Assembly: GCA_004794785.1 (NCBI GenBank)
Contig: SJOL01008576.1
Coordinates: forward strand, 140,498 to 204,497
Length of the DNA stretch: 64,000 nucleotides
DNA from: Opisthorchis felineus
Taxonomy: Eukaryota; Platyhelminthes; Trematoda; Opisthorchiida; Opisthorchiidae
Direction of reading: 5' to 3'
The position numbers and the translations under genes were made by a program. Under the pieces are notes generated by a model. The model was not told where the DNA came from, searched no databases, and saw only the letters and a list, made by a program, of their open reading frames with translations. Of this stretch, positions 28,201 to 43,200 are shown in pieces (the first letter of the stretch is position 1; every line of letters starts with the position of its first letter).

Positions 28201-31200
28201 CTATTTGGCCTATCGTCCCCAACGCGTGGATCCCAATCCATAATTCCTCTTATCCTCGGTGAACCAAGCTGGAGCAACTGCACTTCAGTGCACGGTTTGT
28301 GAGCTAAAAAAATGAACTGAGCTAGTCAAAGATCGTCCGCTTTTCGGTCACGTGCGCTTCACCTAGCGCACGGCTTGACTAAAAGGGTCCTGTGAATTAC
28401 ACAATCCTATTATCTAAGAAGTGATCCAGTAAGCTCAGCCCAGTGGAATGACTAACTCATTCGTCTCGAGCTCCATCATCCGAAAACCACCTGGTATGGT
28501 TAACCCGACGTGCACACCGAACACCGCAAGTTTTCGTATGTGTTGCGAGTGCAAGTGCTACGTATCTCTTTGGACAGTAACAGAGTATAGCCTACTCTTG
28601 ACAAACTAACGTCACGCCTGCGACGTGACATCTCACAATGAATTTGATCCCAATGGGGAATTGTTTTCAACGTTCCGTTGAGAGGCCCTTCATAGTCTGC
28701 CTTACGGAAGGCAAGCTGATTTATCTTCCAAAGTGTTCATTCCACCATCGCCTAATACAAGGATTCGGCGGAAAAACTGTCGATCCATCCTGCCCACAAT
28801 CAATTCTCTGGAGCTTATCTTCTTCTGACCAGTTAGCCAATTCAAACGAAAAAGGAACGCGTCTTTCTCGCACGATGAAAGCCACCTCCACATCCTGGGC
28901 ACTCATTATTCACCAACGTCCACAATCATTCTTCGAGCTCTTGCTTATCTGGCGTTGGAGGGATCTGCATGCCTCATTGACTGTCGGTGTCTCCGAAGCC
29001 TGGTGGGAACATCGGATTAGCAATGCTGAGGTACGCCAGATTGTCCTAGGAAGAAGGAACTCTCCCGCAGTAGATGAATTACTCCCGCTTTATGGCTTAC
29101 GCTGGTTAGGACATGCATTTCGCATGCCAGAGGACCGTCTGCCTCGCAGACCTCTTTTCACCCAGCCCTGTGATGAGTGGAAGCGACAGAGAGGTGGATA
29201 GGGTATGACCTAGCAACGAAGTATGGAAACACTAACCAGTAAATCTAGTCGGGTCGACAACTGCCGCCTACCTGCATGTGGACCCCGGGACTCAGCTCAC
29301 CAATGGATAGACAGAATTGGTCAAATCGCGCAGTCAGTGGCGTGCGTGCGTCAAGGCTATTGTCTTCAATGCGTAGCCACCCAGATACCGAACTAACTGA
29401 ACATGCCATCGCCTCCAACGCTTGGCTGTGTTCCCGATCTCCTCCCACTTTCCGGTGATCGAAACTGTAACAGCTGGAACCAATGTGCCCATGATGCATA
29501 GTTTACAGCTGATAAACTTATTGATTGATTGGCTGATTGATGAGTTGTGTTTGTCAGTTGCTAGCATAGTTTTCCTGGTATCAATAAAGGGTTCCGCCGT
29601 TGACAATACACGGTGTTCATTCGGCCGAGTCGGATGAATCCGACAGAGGGTTACGGCGTCCCCCATTTCTTCCGAATCATTCCCTAAATAGCACCAACAG
29701 TTCTGTTCCCTCGAATTTCTGACAACTTTCTAACAAGTTCTAACAATGATGTTGGGTTACAGAAACACCTTGAAGATGATGGGTTTCAACGACCTTGCTT
29801 CGATTGCACTGTCCTGGAGTAAATCGAAATGATAGGTAATCCCGCACAATTGTGTGGTCGGAATCAAGCTGAGTACTCTGAAAAAAAGGCGATCTTGAAT
29901 CGGACCTCTTCACCGGCAACTAACTACCACATGAACATGAATGCATGCCACATGAGTGCATGGATGATTTAGAGTTAACGGCTCCCGAGTGGCACGGGCT
30001 GGGTGCTCGTGCTGAACGTTCGTACGGGAACAATGTTAACCATACAACTGAATAAGTTATCCCCCATTTCCGTAGTGTGAGCAACGAAGCCGAATCTACC
30101 ACACCTATGTGTTTTCTGAGTGTCGTCTAACCTGGATGTTTGTGTCACGCCTGAATGAAAATATATGAGTTTCCTGCTGCGCGTAATGGCAGATCCCTCG
30201 AGGAGCCATGTTTCTCAGCATCGGAGATACGGTCTGTTGAGGCGCTCACTGACACAACAAACAAATACCGTTTGTCGCACCGAGTTTGCACTGATCTCAT
30301 TTGAGCCAGACAACAGTATAAAGCGAAGATAACTGTTGACTGGAGTTTGGTGCAACTCCCACACACCGGATGCCACAAGCCAATGCATCGTATTACCAGA
30401 TATCCAAGAATGAAATGTGGAATTTCTGAGTTCGTCTTAAGCAGTTTGACGTGCGTGAGTACACTGGGATGGGAGAGTAAAGTTTCAGCAGATGTCTACC
30501 CCTCAGACAGAGGGTACGAACACCGAAAAATCCAATCCGAATCAGATCTTGTAAGTTTAGTAAAAGGGCTATTTTGTTTTAACATACGAGAGCGTAGTAA
30601 CTGGCCAACTGACAGCTGAATGAACTAGCTGAAGAGTGAGAGAGATTACGGATGAAGATCGGGAACGGACATCTGCAAGGACCAATGATACATCCTGGTC
30701 GCACATGTTGAGAAGGGACGGTTTCTAGGAGGCACTCTACCTTGAGCTCCTAACGTCATCCACAGGATAGTGAGACAGGGCAGGGATTTGTTCCGGGACC
30801 TAGCTTGCAGCGATTGACTCAAAAGTCTGATCCACAAGTAAGTTGTACAATCTCTCGATGCGACCCGGTTCTGAACGATTCTGAGCTGTTGGTGCCGATC
30901 TAGCCCGAGGGTACAGGAACTAAATCAAAGAAATCTCACTCTCGATGCTACTCCTCACAACAGATACATTTGGAGCCCCATCTGGCTCATGCATACCTTT
31001 ACTTGTTATTCAACTGTATTGGATCATTCATAGACGGTCGAGATCAGCTTCGGGACAATTGGAGTGTGTAGCTTCCCCAGAGCAGATACTAGCTTCCTCG
31101 GGGGAAAAGTTGTACCGTTGCTTCCATGAGTAAGGACATCGTCACCAAGAGGAAACATCCTAATGCCCTTACATTCTCATTGCAGAACGTAGAACAACTT

Positions 31201-34200
31201 TAACCCCGGAAGAGCCGTAGTTCAAGAGACTCACCACTGTTTGGCTCATCACTTTGGCTTTCCTGGCACCGCTGAGGCCCGATAACCGAAGTTCCAGCCA
31301 GTACATGAGGTCATTAAAGCACTCAATGTGACAGCTGCAGAGAAATGTCTCCCTGTATCCGAAAATGGTTTAATATAGTCTGAATGGCAGTCATGTTCGG
31401 GGCTAATAAGCACGCCTCGCACCGGTCAGTCTGCCATATACAAGGTACGCTGGTTTGAATCGAGACTACGTCCTGTAAGTGAAGTCAATCTATGCTGAAA
31501 GGCCAAGAAGTACTGTACGGTTGTTCCACCCTTATTGAGAATCATCAGCAATGAACACCTCACAGACCGCCAGGGCAGTTCAAACCCGTCACCTCACGGT
31601 TAGTAGCTGAGGGATTCACCATTCTGCCAACAAGCGGCTGATCAGAAGTGAGTAGCGAGCAGTTAGACAGAATAAAGCGCCACTCAGCCTTCAAGCACAA
31701 AATTCACATCACATGTTGACTGACTCCTCAAGTTTATCATCATCATCATCAACAGCAACACCAGATGAGAACACCGGTGCCTCAATGCCGTACAGTCATG
31801 TCAACGTACCTCAAGGGCGCCTTATAATAAAAAAAAGAAAGAAATGGGACAGGAAGGGGACCTACGGCTAGCCTACCACAGATATCCGAGGTGCCTACAC
31901 CTACAGCACTCGGTCAGGCGATCTGGGTTGGACCTGACTGTCACGTGCAACACTACAAGTGTACAAAACTGACTCATAAACTGACACTGAATACAACACC
32001 AAGTATAATCAGTACCGAGTTAGGAGAAAGAGTCGAAAGTTCCATGGAAAAGCGATAGACTTTTTCGCGCGCGGTATGGAGTGTGGTGAGACCTGTATAT
32101 CAGCTGATTCAACCGTACGTTCATCTAGTGCGTATGTCGCGTCGTTAACTATTACTGTGGTAATGAGGGTGTGACCAGGTGGATTCTACTTCAGGTTGGT
32201 CAAACCTCGTATTGTGAAAATGACCGAGCATCGACAAGGTTCGTGTTCCACACTAAAACATGGGGTTGACATTAGCTGTATTCGTATCCTCACCACCATT
32301 CACAGCAACACCAAAATGAGAACACTGGGGCTTCACTGCCGTGTAATAATGTTATTCTACTTGAATAAAGCCTTACAATGGAAAGAAGAAAGAAACAGGG
32401 CAGAAAGGGAGACCTAAGGCTAGTCTACAACAAACGTCTGAGGTGCCTAAACCTCCAGCACTCAGTCAGATAGAAATTGACAACATGAATGTTATAGCCT
32501 ATTCCAGTCATAGTTCTGGGATATCGGTGGCCAAAGGCTTGAAAATGCCTCAGAACATCCATTCCGAAGTAGTCAATGCTCACAGTCGTGCAATCCACAC
32601 TGTAGTCTGGAACAAGCGTCCTTCGAGACCAAGGGAGATACCTTTTGACGCCACAAGTGACGAAAATTGGCAAACGCAATTCTGGCCTTCGAGATTCGTG
32701 CCTTCACTTCGTATGTCACACTACACTCAGAGCGAACGCAACTTCCAAAATATGTATGATGTTCAGAAAACGTCTTTGTCCAACATGGAATCCAGTAGGT
32801 AGTTCTGGTAGACTTGTTTCACATCAGTGTCCGAGAGCTTCTCAATTGCCGGACGATGTGTGCAGCGATAATTCTATCAACTTGCGCATTCATAGCCCTA
32901 GCAACCACAACAATTTCTGAGCTCTAAGCCAGCCGTAACAAGGCGCACAGAGCGTCATAAAGGCAGTCTTTGAGCGTATCAGAGCGGTAGACAGTTGGGA
33001 CGCAAACGGATACAATAAACAAGGAGCAACCATCGGCGCGTTTACGGGATACCCTCACAGACGTTGCCAAACGAACCACAAAGATGCGACTATCAACGGG
33101 CAATCATTCGACCAAAAACCCTTCAGCTCGGTGGCCCAGAACAACACCAAACCCATTAAAACCAGCGAAAGTGGCTTCCGGATCACCAGAATTGAGCAAC
33201 CAGAAGCCAGTTCAAAAAGATGGGGATTCAGTTCGACAAGCGTACTTGGGTTTCGAATCCTCGTTTCCAACACGCCAATAGAAAGCGAGTCCAGCGTATG
33301 TGCAAGAGTAGTCTGTTGTTCAGAAGTATTCCGTTTTTGGTTACCCGCCCTGCTGTATGCAGCAAGTAGAGCGATTCGGCTGATGGCATCACGAGACGGC
33401 CGATATGGTATGAGATTATCTGTAAATGTGCAATTCGTGGTTGTATGTACGATGGGATAATTCCAGGGCGCCCACACCCAGACAGGAGAACAATTAGGGT
33501 CCTCGACGAAAGCCTTTGGCTCAAAAGCCTGACCACGAGGCAGTGGTGGTTGGCGCAAGACCGCAAGAGCAGCCTACATTTTTAAGGAGCAAGTCCCCAC
33601 ACATGTTCCAACCCCCAACCTGGAGAATCAGGGGATTGTTGGTCAGAACTCTATGCACTGACCAGCCTGGCATGACAGGCTAAGTGCCACACGTATTCTC
33701 TAATACAGCACAAAGGGTTATGGAGGTGCACAAACTGTCACACCGCGTTAAGGACTAGTTTTAGCGTGACCTCTGGCTTACTTATAAATTGTAGATTTTA
33801 TGATAAGATTTCGAGAATCAAATCTAAATTTCTCCCTGTAGGTGAAACCAACCTATGCCGAAAAGCGGAGGAGCATCGCATATTTGTTTCATTCGTATTG
33901 GGAATCATGGTGGTTTCACCTTCTACAGGTCAGAGGAATGACAGGTAGACAGTTAGGTATTGAAAGAGACAGTTTTGGTACATGGGTGCCACTGAGTACG
34001 ACTGCGTCGCGTTTGTTATTGTCACCGACCATTAGCGTGTCTTTTCGGGTTCCCGGTCACAGACAGAAGCGACCTAAAGACCAATGGGTGGTATCTAACT
34101 GTGGACCGTTTGATGGGAGGCCCACGCCATAAATCCTTAGCCTAAACTGAGCGACCAGTATTAACAGAACAGTCCCTATACGCCCCTCACTTTGATCATC

Positions 34201-37200
34201 GTTATCCAGCTTTACGGCGGCACCGGCTAGTGCGCTCACAGGGGCCAAACTAAAGGCTAAAAATGATGGCGATGACAGAAACGTGGTCAACCCAAGTACT
34301 CACCTGCTCTGATCTAGAAGTCTGGATCACGATTCCATCTCGGTTGCGATAGAAACAGTTTTTCACATCCACCGCTAAAATCGCATTGGACTCGTTGAAG
34401 TGGTGACCTTCAGGTATTGGTGGGTTTTGTGTAGGTTTTTCCAAACAAACAGGTGCATAGCAGGACTTATAACTTGGCACTTGGTCGAACGCACATTCGG
34501 TCTAAAGGTGATGGGAAACTAAGGTTACGAAGAATCATATTCGACTGATAAATATCGTCCTGATTACGGTGCAACGAAGTGTTTACAGGTGATTAACAGC
34601 AAACATCACGGAAAAAAAACATTTTAAAGGTCTAAGTGCGGTATTGGGGTGCTACGACGGTTGACATAATGCTGATGCAAAACATAAGCATTTGATTGCA
34701 CGGTGCGTGGTTTACGACCACCAGATTAGTTAAACATCCCAAAAACCAAGTCGATATACATATACCGGTCCTGTGCACGGACGACCACGAAACTGCTAAC
34801 TTTTTACTATCGAAAAAACTTGTGCACCGCATATGAAGTCGTACCATCATGTCCTCAATTAGTGAACGATATTCGCAACTACGGCACAAGTACAAAAACC
34901 ATATCCACCGTCTCGGATACGCTAAATGCATCCTGAACAAAGTCAAACACTCCGCGACAAAACTGGAGGACTAGCCATATTTTTCACTATGACGTCACTA
35001 CTACCGAATGAAACCGAATGTTTTCTGGGTGACCGATCTAACCAGATAGCAAAACAAATACATACACGAATACTACTCGGAGGAGTAGACAAAAGAAAGC
35101 CAAAAAGTGGGAAACGGAGGGGCAAAACTATAGGACTACTGCAGTACCAGCACACCGAGAGATAAATCAGCTTCGTCCCGAAACCTTTGAGTTTGAAATA
35201 ATATGTCCGTAATACATTTTGTCTGGTGCTTTTACGCTCCCGTTACAGAATGGCTATCAACATAGTTTTTGCGTCACGGACATACGCATCTCTGTATGCT
35301 CGGCGTTAGTATATCCCGAGAGCTCCCAGTGACGTTTCGATCAGAACTACCGAAGCAACAGGAAACATCTCTTGCGTGTTGTGTGTGAGCAGTATGTGCA
35401 GTTCAAATATCCCACCCTCCCGCCTATGCGGAACAATAAGTGGCACCGTTGAGTGCACCTTCATCGGTATTTAAGCACCAGAATCGTAGTATGCATTCAG
35501 TATTGTCAATCGATCACACCATGCTTTAAGACATATCGAACTAGTCTCCTTCTGTATAGATGTCACGAATACAACACTTTCACACGTCGGATACACCGGT
35601 AATTATTTTTTTTGATCACTAATGATGATATAGAACCGGTGACGACGGCGAGAGATTTAGCCTAACAATGGTGGCATTGAGTCTGTGACCATTTGCACCC
35701 ATGATATGTATAACTGAGCACGTATACTCAACGACCTGTCTAATCCTTTCCATTTGAACATTTCATAGGCAAGGCTTTTCAGGATTGCCCGCACTACCCT
35801 AAAGCAGTTCATTTTTACATCATTACGTCACTAGTCTTGAAACCATAAAGATCCAAATTCAGAAAGTGTATTCCACCTAATTGCCTATTCGTAATTGTTT
35901 ATCGACAAGGGCCTTTGTATTGACAATACGTTGATATCTTGTCACGCAGATGGGATTTTGTCGTATTTCAAATACATTGCTCAGATTAACATCTTACAAG
36001 ACTTCGGTTTTGAGCTCGATAAAAAACAAGTATCTAGGGTGTTCGACCGAGGGCTGGAAAGCTGTCAGGTAGTCTGGGTAAAGGTTAAATAATCGATATG
36101 CCAAGGGTCAGGTCGAAATAAGGAGTCTGACCTTCGCTTAACTACTTGTTTCCGTAGAAAAGCGTTACAACCAAGCAAGGGTATTACAGATCCAGGATAC
36201 CAGTTCAAAATAGAAAGCCATTTTTATGCTGCTCTTCTCCTATGGTAGGTCTGAAAAACTGCGATTTTGCTCCGATTTCCGACTGTCAGCACAATTACTA
36301 CGTCCTGGAAATAGGCCATAGGGGTGTGTGATGAGGATAAATAGCCACGTAAACTGGGATATCATTCCGGTCAACATCCTGGTTCAATGTGGCTCCAAAT
36401 GCGCAGGCTCCAACATAACTGGCGAGCTACACTTACCTTTACAGGTGCCGTTGAAATAGTTTGCGGAGGGTTGGTATCAACAGTAGGACCAGAATCCTCG
36501 GAAATCATGCTCCTCGCTATGAAAATAAGCAGTTAACACAGACAGATGACCGATGATTGCAATTGGTATCGTCATATGAAAAAATTGTGGTATATCAATC
36601 AGACCAATTCCCTACACATTGCAGTGATCCATCTGAGGCGACAGTACAAACTTGTAGTCAACCAGAGAAACAAATACACGCATCATGAATGAAACAAAGA
36701 TTTGATTCCTGGTCTACCTACTGCTCCTGCACTGCCCTTCGATAGTTGTGTGAATGCCAGTGACATTGTTATTTGTGCGAAGCGGTATAATACTTGTCAA
36801 CTTGATGCAACAGCTGGTTGGCCACGTTAAGAACGTGAAACCTCTCCAGTTAACGACAGAATTAATCCTTAGGTATTGAAAGTGATATGTCTTATCGCCG
36901 TTGGCCAGAATTTCACAGAATCCAGGAAGCTGGAAAGTCGAGAAACGAATAATTAAAGCCCTGAACGTAGCCGTGGAAAAAGCAAGTAGACTGAGCAAAA
37001 TTTCCAAGTTACATACGAGAAACAAAAAACGAGATGGTGATTGCGTGAACCGTATGGTAGATAGACTAGAAATAACTCTCTTCAGAAGTTTGTGGCTACC
37101 CTCCGAAAAGTGTAGGTAAGCGGCGCTCAGTTGAGAAGAACACTAAAGAGGCATTGTGGCGAAACTGAGGCAAGCGGTGTGAATTTGGAAGTAACATGGT

Positions 37201-40200
37201 TGCACCCTGATACATTTACCATGAATTCGGAAAGAAAATGGAAGTAGTCCTCGCTGAAGGGAGGTTTGGTAAAAAATTAGTGGATTTATTGGTGGACACC
37301 GTTCCTCTTTTGACACAAAAAGCTCGTCATACCAAGTGAATAAGCTACCAGGCTGACCGAGCTTTAAAGCAGTCAGAGAACCCATCGGTGAGATTTCTTA
37401 CGACTAGCTGACTTAATCAGTGCTGGATGTCCGTCAGAAGTTCTCGTTTGCTGGCTAGTGTTGAAGTAGGTTAGGTGCCCACTCGGTCTTTAAGCTGGTG
37501 ATGTCTTTTCCACTCAAGTGCACTTCAAATACCGCCTAAGCTTCAACTGTAAAAGATTAAAAGGCTCTGGTTACAAATAAAGCATACCTATAACGATTTG
37601 TAACGCTGAAATCTAGGCGCAGTTTCTGTGTGTAAAAGTGCCTTTTCCTAAGATTATTGTTTTAAGCTGTTCTTTTCTCATGAAGAAATCCAGACAGTTA
37701 GCCTAAGGGCTCCCATTAGATATCCGAACTTTGCTTGGTGGATGTGTTATACAGGGAGAGGGGCTAGGTGAAACCGCAACCAATACTTTATTCTTCACTC
37801 AGTTAACATCAATTACAAGAAATAATACGGGGAACGAGGGATAGTGGATCTCAATCTGTCTCAATTATATTACAAAGGGAAGTTACCAAGAGGATAAAAA
37901 CGAGATGGTAACTGATTTCACTCACCTGTTTCCAGTTCAAACACCGAAAATACATTTTTCAATTCGGTGCTGGCAGACGTGCTTGTGGATGATAAACGCT
38001 GAAAATCCGGATGAGCCTGACAAAATAGCGCCATGCCCTCATCAGTCATGGTCTCTGTCGTTCGCATTTCCGTTGATAAACGTGGCAGCAATGCATCTAA
38101 ACAATGGCAAAGCCAAGGTTCCCATTGTGTAGACAAGCGGCGACGCAATTCCATCACTTGGTCCACACAGCTGTAGTAATAGACGGGTGGTTCAAGGGCA
38201 TAGTCCACCAGGGGATTACAACGAACATAAGGAGCAGATAAGCCACTGGCATCGTCATAAGCTCCGTCTGAGGACTCCGGTAATGACATTATCTCCCCTG
38301 AGCGCAGCTGCTGCAGAAAGTACTGCTCGACCCATTGAGGATCATATACACCATCCATGAGTCCAGGGAGATATGGTTCGCGTTGGGCGAAATTTACAGG
38401 TTCTCTGTAAGACAGTTAAAAGTAGCGCACAATGCTGTCAATTATCACGCCGGTTAGGTTGGAGTGGACAGGCAACGCTGGTGTTCGAAACTAATCAGGA
38501 ACGGAAAACATCAATCGAGAGGAAACAGTTATCTTAATCCAACCTCTCATGCTGCACCAGTAAACATCATGAAAAAACAGTCACCCGTACATGAAGTGGT
38601 TAACACCCTTGATGGAAATGTTAACCCCTGGGTTTCATACAAAAAATACACCAAATAAAAATTCCACCAGGTCAGATTTCATACTCGAGTTTGTTTTGCA
38701 GAAGCATTTTTTAAGGCCGTAAAAACAGCTTATCAGGACGAATCTTTGACTACTGGTGAGTAGCCAGAATGTTTTATCATAGGAAACGAAGAATGTGAAA
38801 GAATTCCTTTCAGAAAACTCACACCATACAAGAGCGTACTCAAAAATATTTTACAAATGCTAAAGTCAGCTCCTGTCGACTTTAGAATTATTAAAATAGT
38901 AACACACATAGTAACACAGTGAAGTAAATTCATTGCTTTTGAGCGGTTCACTTGCCGGCCACTTCGAACCAGATACCGTGCACCACAAACACAGGTGAAA
39001 AGAGGGACAACGGAGGATTTGGACTGAACTGAATGTCTGCTTTTGAATGCTGAGTGATGAGTGAACGGATTTCGGCTAGTACGTCCGGCTTAGCAGTTTG
39101 AGAGATTCCTTAACGGACTTTGCCAGACAAAGCGCTTAGAGGTGACTACCAAGCACGGACAATTCCGCCAGGTAACTTAGGACTAGACGGACCCCTGGAT
39201 AGTCCGCCGCAGTGGCTTTGGATCGCCAAAGGTGCGCAGCCAGAGGCGAATGGAAAGTGATGGGACAGTTAACTCGACTACTGTGCTCAGAAGTTGAATT
39301 CTTGTTTGTGATTACCAGCACAACAATTTCAAACGACTTCAGTGTCTGATTAGCAGCAGCAACAGCAACTGCTGCTTGCTTCAGATTGCACATATAAGAA
39401 GCAACCAGATAAAATGGGTGTCGGGGTCTCAAGATTGATTCCGACATGCCTAAGGCTGTCGACGCCGGCTGACCAGCAGACGTCACGATCGACGCAGGAC
39501 GAATGGCGTCGTCAGACCCAGCGGATGAGTCTACAGGGAGAGTACCATTGACAGAGTGGGGGAAGGGAGAAAAAGTATGTGCAAGAGAAAGAAGGGAGGC
39601 GGCAGCATCAGCCTGTTTTCGATTACCCGCCCTACTGTATGCAGCAAGCAATGCGACCTTCTGATTTTACCGCACGACAGTATTTTTAGTTATAGGAGCC
39701 AAGGCTGTATCCCGGCCGAGATACTGTCAGGGCGCCCAAACCTAGATAGGTGGACGATTACAGTCTTCAACTAAAGTCTTCGTCTAAAAAGCCTGACCGC
39801 AAGGCAGTGCCGTCTTGCGAAAAACGCCAGTGCATTACATTTTTTACGGAACAAGTCGCTGCACACGTTCCAACTGCCAATCTGGAAGACAAGGAGACTG
39901 TTGGTCAGACCTCTATAAATTGACCAACCTGGTAGAAAGGATCACAGTGTCGCACCGACACCTCCCAGTATAGCTCAATAGGTCACTGAGGGACACAAAT
40001 GGTCACACTACGTTAATGTCCAGTCTCTTGGTGACGTCTTGCCTGTGCACTAAGATATCGTTAAGCATGGTTATGTTGTGGCTAAGTGCTTTGAAGCCAA
40101 GAAGCAATTGTTAGAAAAACACGCCCTTATAAAACGTAACTCGTGGACGTAATGGCAAACAGCATAAAGCATGCAGCAGGAGTGACACCATCCACTCAAG

Positions 40201-43200
40201 TGGGTGTCCTTTCGTCGCTTATGAAGGCTGTATATGCCTCCTACTGTACCATATACACTGGTGTCAGGCAAGAGCGCCCCCTGTCATCTTTTGCTCTCAA
40301 CTATGTAATCGATGTGCTTCTCGAATCTTCTTTACCAGGTTCTAATAACTATGAGGTCGAAATACTCCCGATGCGTTGGCTCATGGATGTTGAGTACGCC
40401 GACAATATTGCTGTTCCTGGATCAGACCGTTTAGAAATGCGCGCCACTTTAAATAACCCAATCCCACTGCACACCTGGAAAGTCTAAAATGCTACTGCAA
40501 GACTCATGCTTGCAGCTGAACCGTTTCTGTGTGATAAATATGTCCAACTAACTGGGCAGTTGCATAAGTACCGGCGGGCTGATGAAAGACAAAATCATTT
40601 CCGCACTAGGAGGGCTAGAATAGCATTTGCAAACCTCCGACATCAGATTCACCGTCAACAGCAGAGTGTAGAATGATGTCCGGTCTGTCTCACTTTATGG
40701 ATCAGAAACGTGGCCACTGCGTGCGGAAGACCTTCAGAGACTGCTTTTGACCATCGGTGAATCGAAATCATTGCGCGGGTCTGATAGGGACATCAGATCA
40801 GTAATATTCGGGTACGCCAGATAGTCTTCTGGATAGGTGACTCTCTCTCTCTCTACAGATCAGCTCGTCACACTCCACAGATTACGTCGATCAAGCCATG
40901 TGCTCCCTATGTCAGAGAACCGTTTGCCTCGTAAATCCCTATTCGCCCAGCCTTATGCCCGATGGAGACGACCCAGAGGCAATGAAACATGAAAGCCCCT
41001 ACCAGTCAACCCAGTTCGAGTTGGTAACTGCCGTCTCCCTAGATAGGGATGCCGGGATGAGGCAAACTAATGGTAAGTGAGCGTGATGGAATGAATATAT
41101 ATCACACGGCCAATGGTGATCCTGCATCAAAGCTATCGCTTTCCATGCCTAGCTCTCACTCTCTACCATACCGGACAAACGGAACCATTTGAGATCAATG
41201 AACTGATTCGGTCACCGCCTCCAACGCGTGGCTTTCATTCCCTTATTCTACTTGTCCTCGGGGAAGAAAGCGGTAGCAGGTGGAAACACCGCACTTCGTA
41301 CAGTTCGTAGCCGAGAAATCAAGACCAAACTGAAAGAGAATGAGGCCTATGAGGAGTGCTGAAAGTCAACAGATGATTCAATTCAAGTCCCTTATCTAAA
41401 TGAAATTCATCATCTGAGTAAACTGGCCACCGGACGCGTGAACTAAAGGATTAGCTCACGTGTTTCGTATGTATACACCCACCTTTAGTCCTGATAAATA
41501 CTACATTCTCACACTCAGATGCATAATTCCAAACCAGTAGGGCCCATATGATAATACAAGTGGGTACTCATGAAGGAAATACCGGGAATACAAAAAATGC
41601 ACAAAACTAACGGAACCTGGTTCATTTACATATCCTTTTGGTATTTAGGAACTGTTGTTTTATCACCCGAATTTGGAATGTCCTATATTCATGTATGTTT
41701 CGGCTCCTGTGTTTGTGGACGAGGTGAAGGCATGCCATTAATTTAGTACACCGAGCAGACGTATTATAAACGGAGAACTTGGAACTCGAATTAAGACTAC
41801 CTGATAAGGTAATCCTTCCATCGAGGGATTCCAGAATGTGTTCTCGGCAGGGGATATTTAGTTAAGGTGAGGTGATCAATGAATGCTTCCCTCATTACAG
41901 TAATGAAACTTCACTAGTATTCGACGGCTTTCATCGAAATAGGATATAATTTCATACTACGCCAAAAGTGAATGTCCCAGCTATTCCCGCACATGCATAT
42001 ACTTGCTTAACCGTGATTTCCACATAGTAGTGCGACATCATGAACCGGTGTGACGATCGTCAAACACACCATCCGGATCAATGGGAACTTCGCGTTTTTT
42101 TGCCTATCTAAACTAGAGTATGAGGACAACACCAACAATAAACTACGGCGATCGGGACCTCGACGTATATTGAGTTAACGCACATAATTTCATCCTATTC
42201 CTCAGTAGATTATTTCAATGAATGGTGCAGGGTGTGTGCCCACGGCTACACCAAGCCAAGTCAGAAATAGTGCGTTGACGTGGTGGGTTGGTGTACCAGC
42301 TGTGCATGGGATTAAGCTCTTTGAAGTGATTGCTAGGTAATAGCTCTGGGCCAATGACATGAGGCACACTCATTATAGTGCCTCACTAGGAATAAAATAG
42401 CTAATTGGGGAACCAGATCGTGTCTCCTTTTCGGTCCAGAAGGGTTTGTTTCCTCAAAAGGGTATAACAATGAAAAAACCTCTGTGTCTATAAACTTGTC
42501 TCCTCGATAGACGTGTGATGATACTGAGTGGGGAATATCGTATTCTCGAACGGTCATTTTGAGTTACCTAGATGGAACGGACATGAAGCGATAATCCCAA
42601 AATTGATATATGTAATGATCAGGACCATGAACATGGCACAAAATAGACACTGTGCACCCGGAATGGGATAGTAAACAGCCATCTTCACGAACCCTGCAAC
42701 GAGTCGGTGTTGATGAACACATCAAAAGTCCCAGATAAAATACGTTAAGCAAACTAAAACCTTGCGACAGAGAAGTAATGCGAACTCGGGGAGAATTGAC
42801 ACGTTACAACGACCTAGTAGTGGTAATTGAAAAATGTGTGACAGAATAACAATGTCCAGCTATCTGAAGAAGAGTTAAACCTAGACAACAAGTAGACAAC
42901 AACGCAGCTGAAAACAGGGGTGTCTTTACAGACACAGATCAAACGGCAGTGACAGAAAGTACCAGGAAAGGGTTAGAGCAGTCACTTAAACAAACTTTTT
43001 CCGAAGTCCAAACATTAGTCTCTTTCTTGGAACCTGAGACTGTTCCCATACAATAATGGCATATTAACAGTAGTACTGATATAGGTGAGGCCGGGAATCC
43101 TCTATTACATCCTCACATTCAGCCGCGAGCATCAGAAGAAAGCGAAATATTCTAAGATGAAAAACTTACACCAGTAGTCGACGCCCAATATACCAGTAAA

